A stretch of 64,000 bases of DNA from Dactylorhiza incarnata (taxonomy: Eukaryota; Streptophyta; Magnoliopsida; Asparagales; Orchidaceae): positions 62,001 through 126,000 of the forward strand of contig JAWHQI010000258.1 of NCBI GenBank assembly GCA_033032865.1. The letters are read 5' to 3'. The notes below the pieces were generated by a model. The model did not search any database and was not told where the DNA came from. It saw only the letters and a program-made list of their open reading frames with translations. Below are positions 1 through 9,935 of the stretch, one piece after another; the first letter of the stretch is position 1; each line of letters begins with the position of its first letter. A program made the translations under genes and the position numbers.

Positions 1-672
1 CGTGGAGGTCCCACCGCATACCCGGAAGCTCACCAGGAACTTCCCCTCCCAAGCCAATGCTGAGCCTGGGCACCTTGGAGGGCACTAAGGATCGCCTCAC
101 CGTCCACCTTCAATGACAGGGGGAGGGGAGGGATAGTACTTGCTCACACGCGAGGGAAGGGGGTACCAACATCCCTTCCCAAGGTGCCCATGAGGGTCTA
201 TTTATAGACTTTCCCAAAAATGGACTGCGGATAACCAAAATCCTGCTATCCGCAGTACGACCACGATCACGAACGGGCAACGCAGGAGAAGGGGCGAGTG
301 GGACTCAAGGTACCCACTCCCCCTCTGGCCGGAGGTCCAAACGAGTCTACTCGAGACCCCACCTGCCCCCAAGGGGGGAACCTCCCCCACCCGCCCCCAA
401 GGGGGCGGGCGAGTGGGGAGGGGGAACCTCCCCCACCCGCCCCAAGGGTGCGGGCGAGTGGGGAGGGGGGAACCTCCCCCACCCGCCCCAAGGGGGCGGG
501 CGAGTGGAGAGGGGGAACCTCCCCCACCCGCCCCAAGGGGGCGGGCGAGTGGGGAGGAGGGACCTTTTCTCTTTGGTTTAGACCCAAGGTCCGCTGCATT
601 ACGGTCATCTTCTCTACCACGACCTCACCTGCGTCGGGTCACACCGGCTCGGAAAATATGAGGGTTGTACAC
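1..672 (-). mobile_element. Partial LTR in inverse orientation, same family as the LTR at 852-1552
   Basis: Bases 1-90 read in reverse complement match the U5-like part of the plus-strand LTR near 1355-1435 (AGCATTGGCT, GGTGGGACCTCC). The other edge, near 672, reads in reverse TGTACAACCC, the same start as the LTRs at about 862 and 7798. The copy is cut by the window edge, so its partner and target duplication cannot be seen. ORFs across it are GC-rich repeat translations and not genes. The next 180 bases (673-851) show nothing recognisable. Confidence 0.65.
373..560. repeat. GC-rich tandem repeat inside the inverted LTR
   Basis: About four copies of a roughly 46-bp unit contain AACCTCCCCCACCCGCC followed by GGGCGAGTGGGGAGG. 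Each unit is partly self-complementary (CCCACCCGCCC against GGGCGAGTGGG), so the array can form hairpins. It generates spurious Pro/Gly-rich ORFs on both strands. Confidence 0.75.
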
Positions 673-851
673 ACTCTTTTACTAATCATTATTAATGTGA
701 AAAAGATGATAGAAGAAAGAGAAGAATTCAATTTGATGGCATGCATGTGAAGCCTGCCTCATACATCATAAGCCCATTCCCAGATTTTAGGGGATGTTCC
801 AGTGACAAATATAAATTAAGTATTTACTCGAGTGTATAACCCGTAATTCGG

Positions 852-1552
852 CGAGACCATGGATGTACAACCCTCATATTTGTCGAGCGAACCCCTCTGG
901 ATGTGGACAAGTTATTATTTCCAAGCATTAGCCATAAGAAAGGAGGGGAAAGTGAAATTCGAAGTAAAGATGGCGGGTAGACCAACTGGTCCACGCGCCT
1001 ACCCCTTAGTACCCAGGGGGGAGTGGAGGGAGTCCACTCTCCCGGCAAGGGGGAGAATGGACTTCCGTCCACCGGACAGGGGGGAGTGGAGGGAGTCCAC
1101 TCTCCCGGCAAGTGGGAGAGTGGACTTCCCGGACAAGGGGGGGGGGGGGGGGGGGGGTGGAGGGAGTCCACTCTCCCGGCAGGAATTCTATAAATAAGCC
1201 CTCATTAGCACCTTGGAGGGGGTTGTTGGTCCTCTCCCCCGCGTGTTACTTGTGAGCTAGCACTCCTACCCCCTGTCCGACTAGTCGACAGACAGGTGTT
1301 CCTTAGCCCCTGTCCGACTAGTCGACAGGCAGGTTTTTCTTAGTGCTCTCCAGGGTGCCCAGGCTCAGCATTGGCTAGGGAGGGGAAGCTCTCTTTGATC
1401 TTCCGGGTGTGTGGTGGGACCTCCTCGCTGCAGCTCAAGGGGTCTGTTTTGAACTTCAAGTCCCCACTCGGTGCAGGTTCTTCGACTCTCAACGACTAGT
1501 CACGTGTTCTAGCTCAGATCAAGTAAGGGTCAGCTGCATACCAATTGCGAAC
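852..1552 (+). repeat. 5' LTR of the TR-GAG-like element
   Basis: The segment begins around TGTACAACCCTCATATTTG and matches 7788-8908 up to TTGCGAAC, after which the two copies diverge. It contains short inverted motifs (GAGTCCACTCTCCCGGCAAG and relatives), a 21-G run at 1137-1157, a TATA-like TCTATAAATA near 1187 and two CCTGTCCGACTAGTCGACAG repeats near 1275 and 1308. It is shorter than the 3' copy because the GAGTGGA/TCCACTC repeat tract is expanded in the latter. Confidence 0.65.
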
Positions 1553-1633
1553 GTCGAAGCCAGTTTTCTGGTTTCAACATTATGGTGCGGTGAGCGTGGA
1601 AGCGGTTGGTTCGGAAAGACCTGAGTTGGTCTT

Positions 1634-2600
1634 ATGACTGGGAGCAATGAGCCAGGGAACTCGCCCCCTCCTAGCGAGTGCATGAAGAAGAGTGACTTTG
1701 AAGAGTCCAGGAAGTCGATTCTGGAGCTCTTGCGGGTCGCACTCCCCCCTCAGGGCGAGTGCTCAACACCACCAGCACCCGTGCTCCCCTCGCCGTCCCT
1801 GCAGGAAACAGAGCGAGCACGTCGACTAGGGAAGGAGCCAACCTCAGAGGAAGACTTGAGCCTCCAAGCGCAAGTGCACTTCAACAACTCTCCTGAGATC
1901 GGCTACCCTGGTGAGGAGGTATGGAGAATGCCTCAGACTCGCCAGAGAGGATGGGAAAGTCCCTTCTGTGAGTTGATTATCTCAGCTCCTGTTCCTGGCG
2001 GGTTCAGGGAACCCGTCATATCTTACTACACTGGCAAGGATGACCCTCTCCAGCATCTTAGGTGGTTTGAAGACGTTATCTCGGTCGGGAAGATGACGGA
2101 CGCCTTCAAATGTAGACTCTTCACTATCACTTTCCAGGGAAAGGCAAGGGACTGGTTCCACCAGCTCCCATCAGCTTTGAGGACCTACGCCGAAGCTTCT
2201 TGCTGAGGTTCTCCACCTCAAAAAAGAGGAGGAGGGGGCAGAGGCCATGTTCTTGATTCGACAGAAGCCGGGGGAGACGTTGGGGAGTTATGTGAATCGA
2301 TTTCAGAAGGAACAAGGAAGAATGAGGAAGTAAGGAGTCAGGGGCACCAGGGACCCCCCGTTGGGCAGGAGCAAGACTGGAGGTCTCAACCACCAGTCAC
2401 CCGACCAACCTGGAGGCCGCCAGGAGGACCCCCTCAGGGCCAAGGAAGAGGCCATTTCCAGGGGGGGGAGAAAACCTTTAAGGGGGGGAGGGGGGGCAGG
2501 GACGACACAACCCAGCAGGGTGGCGACCGGACCCAAGGCCATTACAACCCCAACCCCTGCAGACCATGGTGATTGGCCGAAGAAGAAGGCAGGGGAATAG
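1634..2600 (+). pseudogene. Retrotransposon gag remnant (Ty3/Gypsy-like)
   Basis: The first frame (ATG at 1634, 190 codons) ends in the retrotransposon gag signature: DDPLQHLRWFEDV, DAFKCRLF, GKARDWFHQLP. Near 2170 the homology moves to another frame, with FEDLRRSFLLRF and then KPGETLGSYVNRF, which is how this gag domain normally continues. A stop follows near 2330. A further open stretch to 2600 is low-complexity (Gly/Arg/Pro-rich) and has no zinc knuckle. Gag would form the nucleocapsid-like particle. Here the frameshift and missing knuckle make it a pseudogene. No pol follows. Confidence 0.75.
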
Positions 2601-2703
2601 GAGTTGATGAAAGAGATGGCCGAGATGCATGTGACCGAGTAGGCGCAAGAAGGCGCGCTGTAATAAATATGTAAGAATGAAAAATATTTAGAGGTATCAC
2701 AAT

Positions 2704-3464
2704 AGGTAAGGCCCCGAGAAGAGACCGTTGACCGGGCTCGTTGATGTCGGCAGGGCTGGATAACTCACTCGAGAGGCAGAAAGTTCTATTCTTGGTTAAG
2801 GCCCCGAGAAGAGCCGCTGGACGGGCTCCTTGATTCCGGCAGGAATGATGCACTCACTCGAGAGGCGGAAAGTCCATTTTTGGTTAAGGCCCCGAGAAGA
2901 GACCGTTGACCGGGCTCGTTGATGCCGGCACTCGGCAGGGCTGGATAACTCACTCGAGAGGCGGAAAGTCCATTTTTGGTTAAGGCCCCGAGAAGAGACT
3001 GATGACCAGGCTCGTTGATGCCGACAGGGCTGGATAACTAACTCGAGAGGCGAAAAGTCCATTTTTGATTAAGGCCCCGAGAAGAGACTGCTGACCGGGC
3101 TCGTTGATGCCGGCAGGGCTGGATAACTCACTCGAGAGACAGGAAATTCTATTTTTGATTAAGGCCCAGAGAAGAGCCGCTGACCGGACTCCTTGATGCC
3201 GCCAGGACTGATGCACTCACTCGAGAAGTGAAAAGCCCATTTTTGGTTAAGGCCCTGAGAAGAGACCGCTGACCGGACTCGTTGATGTCGGCAGGGCTGG
3301 ATAACTCAATCGATAGGCGGAAAGTCCATTTTTGGTTAAGGCCCCAAGAAGAGACCACTGACTGGGCTCCTTGATGCCGGCATGACTGATGCACTCACTC
3401 GAGAGGCGGAAAGTCCATTTTTGGTTAAGGCCACGAGAAGAGACACCGGGCTCGTTGATGTCGG
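2704..3464. repeat. Tandem array A, left part (about 90-bp unit)
   Basis: Around nine diverged copies of a unit of roughly 90 bp are recognisable by AAGGCCCCGAGAAGAG, GACCGGGCTCGTTGATG, CTCACTCGAGAGGCGG and AAAGTCCATTTTTGGTT. The array is interrupted at GATGTCGG by the hAT element and resumes at 6252 with the same eight bases, so the two parts were one array. Minus-strand ORFs of 78-103 codons across it are translations of the repeat and not genes. Confidence 0.9.
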
Positions 3465-3951
3465 GCAAGCTTATCAAAGGCGAAAGGCGCACCAAGGCGC
3501 AAAGGGGTCCTGGAGCCTAGGCGCAAGGCGCAGGCGCGCGCCTGAGGCACGTGAGGCGCAAAAAAGAAATAAATGACCAAATATTATTTTTTAAATACCA
3601 AATACATATAAAAACATCTACTACCATATTAACACAAAGGAAATATAACATGAATCTATAATAGATGTTCAATAAAATAGAAACATAGATATTCATATAT
3701 GTAGCCATATAGGAAATGTATAATAGACAGTCGATACAACAAAAACATGAATATTCATATATGAAGTCATATAGAGGAAATGTAACATGGATCAGGCGAT
3801 CAACATTCCTGGATTTGCAGCTTATCATATTGCTTTATTTATTTTCCATACGCATAATATGCACTAAAGTAATCAGAAAAACATTTATTAATATATAATT
3901 TAAATAAAAGATAAAGTATTCTGAAATTTAAATAATTTTTTACTCACCTAG

Positions 3952-5642
3952 CTACTCATCCTCTGAAAAGACCATGTTTTCATCATCTTCTTCGTTGTCA
4001 GAATAATCTTCTTCTTCTTCGTTGTATTCAGCTTCTTCTTCATCGACTTCAGCATCATCTCCAAAGACTACAGGAGTAGGAACCTTTGTCTTAGATATGT
4101 TCTCTTTCTCAAATATCTTTGTACGAAGCGCATTCTTTCCTTTTGATAAGCGTGTGCGACTGCTTTCCTCTTCTACTCCAGTGGCTCTAGCAACTGTACC
4201 CCAAGTCAAAAACTCATCATCAAAGACCAATTCCTCCTCCTGCTCAACCTCAGTATCTGCCTCCATTCTGCCCATCAACCATTCATTGCTATCATCAATA
4301 TCTGTCAACGAAATCGGATCTATACGATCACGTGCATCATATCTACGCCTCAACGCTCTATTGTACTTCACAAATACTAAATCATTCAAGCGTTGTTGAG
4401 CTAGTCTGTTTCTTGTTTTGCTATGAATCTGCAATAAAAATAATCATTTAAATAAATCAATAAGCTTTCATCAATATATAAATCACCGATAATAAATTTT
4501 AAATGCTTACATGTTCAAAAAAACTCCAATTTCGCTCACAACCAGATGCATTGCATGTAAGGCTAAGCACTTTTATGGCAAATCTTCTTAGGTCAGGAGT
4601 TGATGCCCCATAAGCTTGCCACCATTCAACTGCTAAGATAATAAATATTTAGAAATTGAAAAATTAAAGCAAATTTTTTGAATATTGACTAACTTACCTG
4701 GGGATTTTATTTTTCTATGTCTAATTGCAAATTCCATTCCAAATAGCCCTTCAACATTCCTATATAGAGTTAATTGGTCAATGATTTTATCTTGATCTTC
4801 ATGGCTTGGAATTAGCCTTTGCATTGTTTTGTATAAACCCTCCATAACCTCTCTATCTTCTGCAATAGCGGGGCTTGAATAAAAAAATTCTGGATTTAAG
4901 TAATGACCCGCAGCATGAAGAGGTCGATGAAGTTGGCTTTCCCATCTTCTATCCACAATTTTTAGGACATCCGTGTATTTGTCCTCTTTCCCATTGAAAG
5001 ACTTAGGCTCTATTTGGTTTGACGTTTAGCGTTTGCGTTTGGAGCAAACGCTCGCAGAAGGCGGAAAACCAAACAGATCTCGGTTTCCGTTTCCCGCGTC
5101 TGCTCCCGCAGCAAGGAGGAATCGCGCCAAAAGTCCCGCGTTTTGATCCCTGTCTACGCCCCTCCAGTTCGACACCCGCGTATGCTCCCGCCATTCGCTC
5201 CCGCCGCCGCCAAACCAAATAAAGCCTTAATGATCGCCTCTTTAGCTCTGTCCATCGCTTCATACATATAACCCATGGCAGGTCTTTTCTCACCATCCAC
5301 CAATCTTAATACGCGAACTAAAGGGCCAAATATCTTCAAAATATCCACAATACTTCTCCAAAAAGAGATCATGAGTATAATCCCTTGCACTTGTTTACCT
5401 CCACTTTCCTTTCCCCACTTGCTTGAAGACCACTCTGTTGAGGTGAACATCTTTCTTAGATTGTTCCTTTGCTTGTGAAAGCGCTGAATCGTTAAGAAAG
5501 AAGTTGCAAACCTCGTCACAGCGGGCCTAACAAGCTCCACTTGCCCTGTAAAACTCCTTAGCATGTTTACAAGTCCAGGGCGAACATAAACATAACCATT
5601 TATCGTCATTGCTCGCTTAAGTGTGCGACTAATATTGGGCAA
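3952..5642 (-). pseudogene. hAT family transposase, C-terminal half, spliced, broken by a MITE
   Basis: Coding pieces follow the hAT order: VRPAVTRFATSFLTIQRFH with LVDGEKRPAMGYMYEAMDRA (5642-5230), RRWESQLHRPLHAAGHYLNP (4956-4698), GCERNWSFFEH (4632-4511) and HSKTRNRLAQQRLNDLVF (4428-3952), ending in an acidic tail. The last two blocks are the hAT dimerisation region. Junctions look like real introns: donor CCAG|GTAAGT at 4698, acceptor TTAG at 4633, donor CAT|GTAAGC at 4511, acceptor TTGCAG at 4429, all keeping phase. The first coding piece is split by the MITE at 5006-5226. The conserved N-terminal domains are absent upstream of 5642, so no functional enzyme is encoded. Confidence 0.85.
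5006..5226. mobile_element. 221-bp PIF/Harbinger-like MITE inside the hAT transposase
   Basis: The left end is GGCTCTATTTGGTTTG and the right end, reversed, GGCTTTATTTGGTTTG. They are flanked by the 3-bp duplication TTA (5003-5005 and 5227-5229), typical of PIF/Harbinger. Skipping the MITE makes the hAT reading frame continuous (AIIK followed by SFNGKEDKY), which places this insertion after the hAT insertion. Confidence 0.88.
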
Positions 5643-5839
5643 TGGAGCCGCAGCAGCGAGGAGTTATACGGCTGGTGTAGTCTTGTAGATTGCTGTCGAG
5701 CACGCAGCAGAAATGGGAACGCAGGAAGGAGCACGCAGGCAGCAGTAGCGGCGAGAGGAGACCAGGAAAGGAGAAAGGAGCAGAAATGGGAACGCAGAAA
5801 GGAGCACGCAGCAGTGGAGCAGCAGCCACTTGCGATGAT

Positions 5840-6012
5840 TGTCGTCGAGCAGCAGTAGCGGCGAGAGGAGCAGCAGTAGCGGCGAGAGGAGATCGTCGTC
5901 GAGCAGCAGTACTGATGAGAGGAGCAGTAGCGGCGAGAGGAGATCGTCGTCGAGCAGCAGTACTGATGAGAGGAGCAGTAGCGGCGAGAGGAGATCGTCG
6001 TCGAGCAGCAGC
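5840..6012. repeat. 51-bp tandem repeat within the hAT element
   Basis: About three units contain GATCGTCGTCGAGCAGCAG and GAGGAGCAGTAGCGGCGAGA. The tract occupies the place where the transposase N-terminus should be. It gives Ser-rich and Ala/Arg-rich ORFs in several frames with no resemblance to a protein domain. Confidence 0.85.
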
Positions 6013-6251
6013 GGAAATGGAACGCGGGTCGGGGTCTGAAAATATAATATGGAATAAATAGGGCAGCGGATTTGGGAACGCAGGCAAGGCGCTCGCCTAA
6101 TTGGCGCCTTACGACACGCCAGGTGCTCGCCTAGGCGCGCCTGGGTCGCGCCTAGCGCACGTCGCCCGACTAGCTCCCTCAGAGGCGCAGCCCCTTGCGC
6201 CCTGTGCGTCTGGCGCCTAAGGCGCGCCTAGGCGCGCGCCTTGATAACGTA

Positions 6252-7060
6252 GATGTCGGCAGGGCGGGATAACTCACTCGAGAGGCGGAAAGTCCATTTT
6301 TGGTTAAGGCCCCGAGAAGAGACCGCTGACCGGGCTTGTTGATGCCTGCAGGGCTGGAGAACTCACTCGAGAGGCAGAAAAGTTGTTTTTGGTTAAGGCC
6401 CCGAGAAGAGACCGCTGACCGGGCTTGTTGATGTCGGCAGGGCTGGAGAACTCACTCGAGAGGAAGGAAAGTTATTTTTGGTTAAGGCCCGAGAAGAGAC
6501 CGCTGACCCGGCTTGTTGATGCCGGCAGGGCTGGAGAACTCACTCGAGAGGACTCACTCGAGAAGCAGGAAAGTTATTTTTGGTTAAGGCCCCGAGAAGA
6601 GACCGCTGATCGGGCTCGTTGATGCCGACAGGGCTGGAGAACTCACTCGAGAGGCAGGAAAGTTGTTTTTGGTTAAGGCCCCGAGAAGAGACAGCTGACC
6701 GGGCTCGTTGATGTCTGCAGGGCTGGAGAATTCACTCGAGAGGCAGGAAAGTTGTTTTTGGTTAAGGCCCCGAGAAGAGACCGCTAACCGGGCTCGGTGA
6801 TGCCGGCAAGGCTGGAGAACTCACTCGAGAGGCAGGAAAGTCCATTTTTGGTTAAGGCCCCGAGAAGAGACAGTTGACCGGGCTCCTTGATGTCGGCAGG
6901 GCTGATGCACTCACTAAAGAGGCGGAAGGTGAATTGTTGGTTAACTCCCCGAGAAGAGACCGTTGATCGGGCTCCTTGATGTCGGCAAGGCTGATGCACT
7001 CACTAAAGAGGCGGAAGGTGAATTGTTGGTTAACTCCCCGAGAAGAGAGACCGGTGCACG
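6252..7060. repeat. Tandem array A, right part
   Basis: This is the continuation of the ~90-bp array interrupted at 3464, with about nine more units. Units up to about 6850 are close to the left part. The last two or three read CTCACTAAAGAGGCGGAAGGTG and TTGTTGGTTAACTCCCCGAG and form a diverged sub-family at the array edge. Confidence 0.9.
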
Positions 7061-7071
7061 GGCTCTTGCAT

Positions 7072-7660
7072 GTTCCTCCACCTAAAGTTGAGCTCGGCTC
7101 GACTGAGAGGTGTTGAGTTTCCTCCACCTCAGGTTGAGTTCAGCTCGACTAAGAGGTGTCGAGTTCCCTCCACCTCAAGTTGAGTTCAGCTCGACTAGAG
7201 GTGTCGAGTTTCCTCCACCTAAGGTTGAGCTCGGCACAACTAGAGGTGTCGGGTTTCCTCCACCTAAAGTTGAGTTCAGCTCGACTAGAGGTGTTGAGCT
7301 TCTTCCACCTAAAGTTGAGCTCGGCTCGACTAAGAGATGTCGAGTTCCCTCCACCTCAAGTTGAGCAAGTTGAGCTCGGCTCAACTAGAGGTGTCGAGTT
7401 TCCTCCACCTCCAGTTGAGCCGGGCTCCTGGGAGGTGTTGAGCTTTCTCCACCTCAGGTCGAGTTCATCTCGACTAGAGGTGTTGAGCTTTCTCCACCTC
7501 AGGTCAAGTTTGGCTCGACTAGAGGTGTTGAGTTCCCCTCCACCTTAGGTTGAGTTCGGCTCGACTAGAGGTGTTGAGTGTTCCTCCACCTCAGCTCGAG
7601 CTCAGCTCGACAAGAGGTGTCGAGCTTTCTCCACCTCCTGTTGAGCTCGGTTCACGGGAG
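7072..7660. repeat. Tandem array B (about 46-bp unit)
   Basis: At least a dozen copies of a unit with TTGAGCTCGGCTCGACTAG and GGTGTCGAGTTTCCTCCACC run head to tail directly after array A. The units contain GAGCTC/CTCGAC self-complementary cores. ORFs on both strands are repeat translations. Array B ends about 130 bp before the 3' LTR. Confidence 0.9.
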
Positions 7661-7787
7661 GGTTGTTAAGTGGAGAAAGGTTTGTCGCTCTTGCGTTTAG
7701 TTCAAATTGAACTATCTTTTAGGAGTTCAACCACCGCGTTCTCAACGCCCGTCTCTCTGAACCACATGTGATCCATTGTTTCTACGG

Positions 7788-8079
7788 GCGAGACCATGGA
7801 TGTACAACCCTCATATTTGTCGAGCGAACCCCTCTGGATGTGGACAAGTTAGTATTTCCAAGCATTAGCCATAAGAAAGGAGGGGAAAGTGGAATTCGAA
7901 GTAAAGATGGCGGGTAGACCAACTGGTCCACGCACCTACCCCTTAGTACCCAGGGGGAGTGGAGGGAGTCCACTCTCCCGGCAAGTGGGAGAGTGGACTT
8001 CCGTCCATTCTCCCGACAAGTGGGAGAGTGGACACTCTCCCGGCCAGGGGGGAGTGGAGGGAGTCCACTCTCCCGGCCA

Positions 8080-8111
<32 letters not shown>

Positions 8112-8908
8112 GGGAGTCCACTCTCCCGGCAAGTGGGAGAGTGGACTTTCGTCCACTCTCCCGGCCAGGGGGGAGTGGAGGGAGTCCACTCTCCCGGGGG
8201 GTGGATGGAGTCCACTCTCCCGGCTAGTAGGAGAGTGGACTTCCGTCCACTCGCCCGGCACCCAGGGGGGAGTGGAGGGAGTCCACTCTCCCGACAAGTA
8301 GGAGAGTGGACTTCCGTCCACTCTCCCGACCGGGGGGGAGTGGAGGGAGTCCACTCTCCCGGCAAGTGGGCGAGTGGACTCCCGCCCACTCGCCCGGCGC
8401 TCAAGGGGGGACGAGTGGACCTCGGTTCACTCGCCCAACGCCAGGGGAAAGTGGGAGTGTATCGCGGTTCATATTTTTCAGACAGCGGAAGTCGGCTATT
8501 TGCAGACCATTTTGGCTATCCGCAGCCCATTTTCAGGAATTCTATAAATAGACCCCCATGGGCACTTTGGAGGGGGTTGTTGATCCTCTCCCCTGCGTGT
8601 TACTTGTGAGCTAGCACTCCTACCCCATGTCCGACTAGTCGACAGGCAGGTGTTCCGTAGCTCCTGTCCGACTAGTCGACAGGCAGGTGTTCCTTAGTGC
8701 TCTCCAGGATGCCCATGCTCAGCATTGGCTTGGGAGGGGAAGATCTCTTTGATCTTCCGGGTGTGTGGTGGGACCTCCTCGCTGCAGCTCAAGGAGTCTG
8801 TTTTGGACTTCAAGTCCCCACTCGGTGCAGGTTCTTCGACTCTCAGCGACTAGTCACGTGTTTTAGCTCAGATCAAGTAAGGGTCAGTTGCATACCCGTT
8901 GCGAACAA
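7788..8908 (+). repeat. 3' LTR of the TR-GAG-like element
   Basis: Matches the 5' copy from GCGAGACCATGGATGTACAA to TTGCGAAC. It is longer because the GAGTCCACTCTCCCGGC/GGGAGAGTGGACTTCC repeat is expanded between 7960 and 8440. A 31-G run occupies 8080-8110. A TATA-like TCTATAAATA is near 8541, and the GTCCGACTAGTCGACAGGCA pair is kept. The last shared bases are at about 8907; GAACA at 8904-8908 would give a canonical CA end. Confidence 0.7.
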
Positions 8909-9642
8909 AGAAAATCCTAGTTCCAAATGTTTGGACCAAGAGGGACCGGACCAAAGGCTACTTGTCTAGCGGTCGACCCGGGCATACTAAGACAAAATAG
9001 GTCTGCGAGCTAAAATGTTCTTGAACTGCCTATAAACTAGACCTCGGGCTGCAGCGTGGATGTCTCACCTCTTACCCGGAAGTGTATAGGTACTTCCCCT
9101 CCCAAGCCAAGTCTGAGCTCGGCATAAGGAAGACACGGAATTGTCTAAAGTGAACCGGGGGGGGGGGGGGGGGGTCAACATGTCTTTTTCTTGTTCCATG
9201 GGTCCTATTTATAGGCAATCCAAAGGGGGAGTACATGGTCTGCGAGTAGTCTCCCCCGCCTTCTTGAGACACTGCCTTCTTGAGACACCGCGTACCTGGC
9301 ACCTGGGCGGCCTATTTTCTGAGAATCGTCGGAGAAAGTGAGCTGTGGCGAGCTCGCTGGTTAGATGAGCTCTAATGCAACGAGGCCGGTGTCAAGCCCA
9401 AAAGTGGTTCGCGAATAGATTTTGTAAGTGACCGGACTCCAATCCTGGCGAGCTCGTTGGCGAACTGACATCCACACTGTCGAGCTCGTTGGCGAGCTGG
9501 TCAACACAAAATTGGTCGAGCTCTGGACAAACTCCTGTTGTCTTCGGGATGAATGTTTCTGGGAGTGCGGTCCATCATCTGAGGTCCTAGGACCTATGCT
9601 AGGCCCCACCTCGTCGAATATGGGTTGTACACTCTTTATTTT
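8909..9642 (-). mobile_element. Second inverse-orientation LTR copy, abutting the 3' LTR
   Basis: Read in reverse, 9642 begins TGTACAACCC, and 9055-9120 matches the plus LTR (CTTGGGAGGGGAAGT, GGTAAGAGGTGAGACATCC). It lies directly after the plus-strand 3' LTR, giving a tail-to-tail pair, and contains an 18-G run at 9157-9174. GAGCTCGNTGGCGAGCT repeats around 9345-9520 are specific to this copy. The left edge is uncertain. 9643-9927 shows nothing recognisable. Confidence 0.6.
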
Positions 9643-9935
9643 TGCCGCACCTTATTCTAGTTGCACTGGAAATTTGGACACCCAACTTGGTCTAAAATAA
9701 AACAAACATATCATGAATTCAATTTTTTAATGTGATTCTGTGAGCAGGGAAAATATAGATATGTCCTTTGCAGCTTGGGAAAATAATCAGGTTAGAGAGA
9801 GCTTTTGATTTGGTGCATGGTAATGTATATGGATCATGTTATATCACCTATCAAAGAGATTTTCGATATTTTTTGACATTTGTTGATGAACATTAGCAAT
9901 CCACTTGGCTATTTCTTATGAAAAGTAGATTTTAG

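Larger units (their letters stand above)
3465..6251 (-). mobile_element. hAT transposon, 5'-deleted, inserted in array A
   Basis: A perfect 8-bp duplication, GATGTCGG, lies at 3457-3464 and 6252-6259, as expected for hAT. The ends are imperfect inverted repeats: the left reads GCAAGCTTATCAAAGGCG and the right, reversed, TACGTTATCAAGGCGCG. GGCGC-rich sub-terminal repeats extend about 100 bp inwards on both sides. The interior carries the C-terminal half of a hAT transposase on the minus strand. The N-terminal half (BED finger and start of the transposase domain) is missing and replaced by a simple-repeat tract, so the copy is not autonomous. Confidence 0.85.
852..8908 (+). mobile_element. Non-autonomous Ty3/Gypsy-like LTR element with gag only (TR-GAG type)
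   Basis: Two direct LTR-like copies at about 852-1552 and 7788-8908 flank an interior that has a recognisable gag remnant at 1634-2600 but no protease, reverse transcriptase or integrase. The rest of the interior is two tandem arrays (about 90-bp and 46-bp units) and a 2.8-kb hAT insertion. This architecture matches TR-GAG elements, non-autonomous retrotransposons mobilised in trans. Target duplications were not found and the LTR edges are approximate, because the shared sequence GCGAGACCATGGA precedes TGTACAACCC in both copies. Confidence 0.6.

Noticed and set aside
5690..6087. Ser-, Ala- or Arg-rich ORFs
   Set aside because: Translations of the 51-bp repeat in several frames; no domain.
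2704..7660. CRISPR-like repeat arrays
   Set aside because: Units are directly adjacent without unique spacers, lie inside a plant retrotransposon, and no cas genes exist.
7782..8609. Pro/Gly/Ser-rich ORFs of 60-216 codons on both strands
   Set aside because: Translations of the GAGTGGA/TCCACTC and G-run repeats of the LTR.
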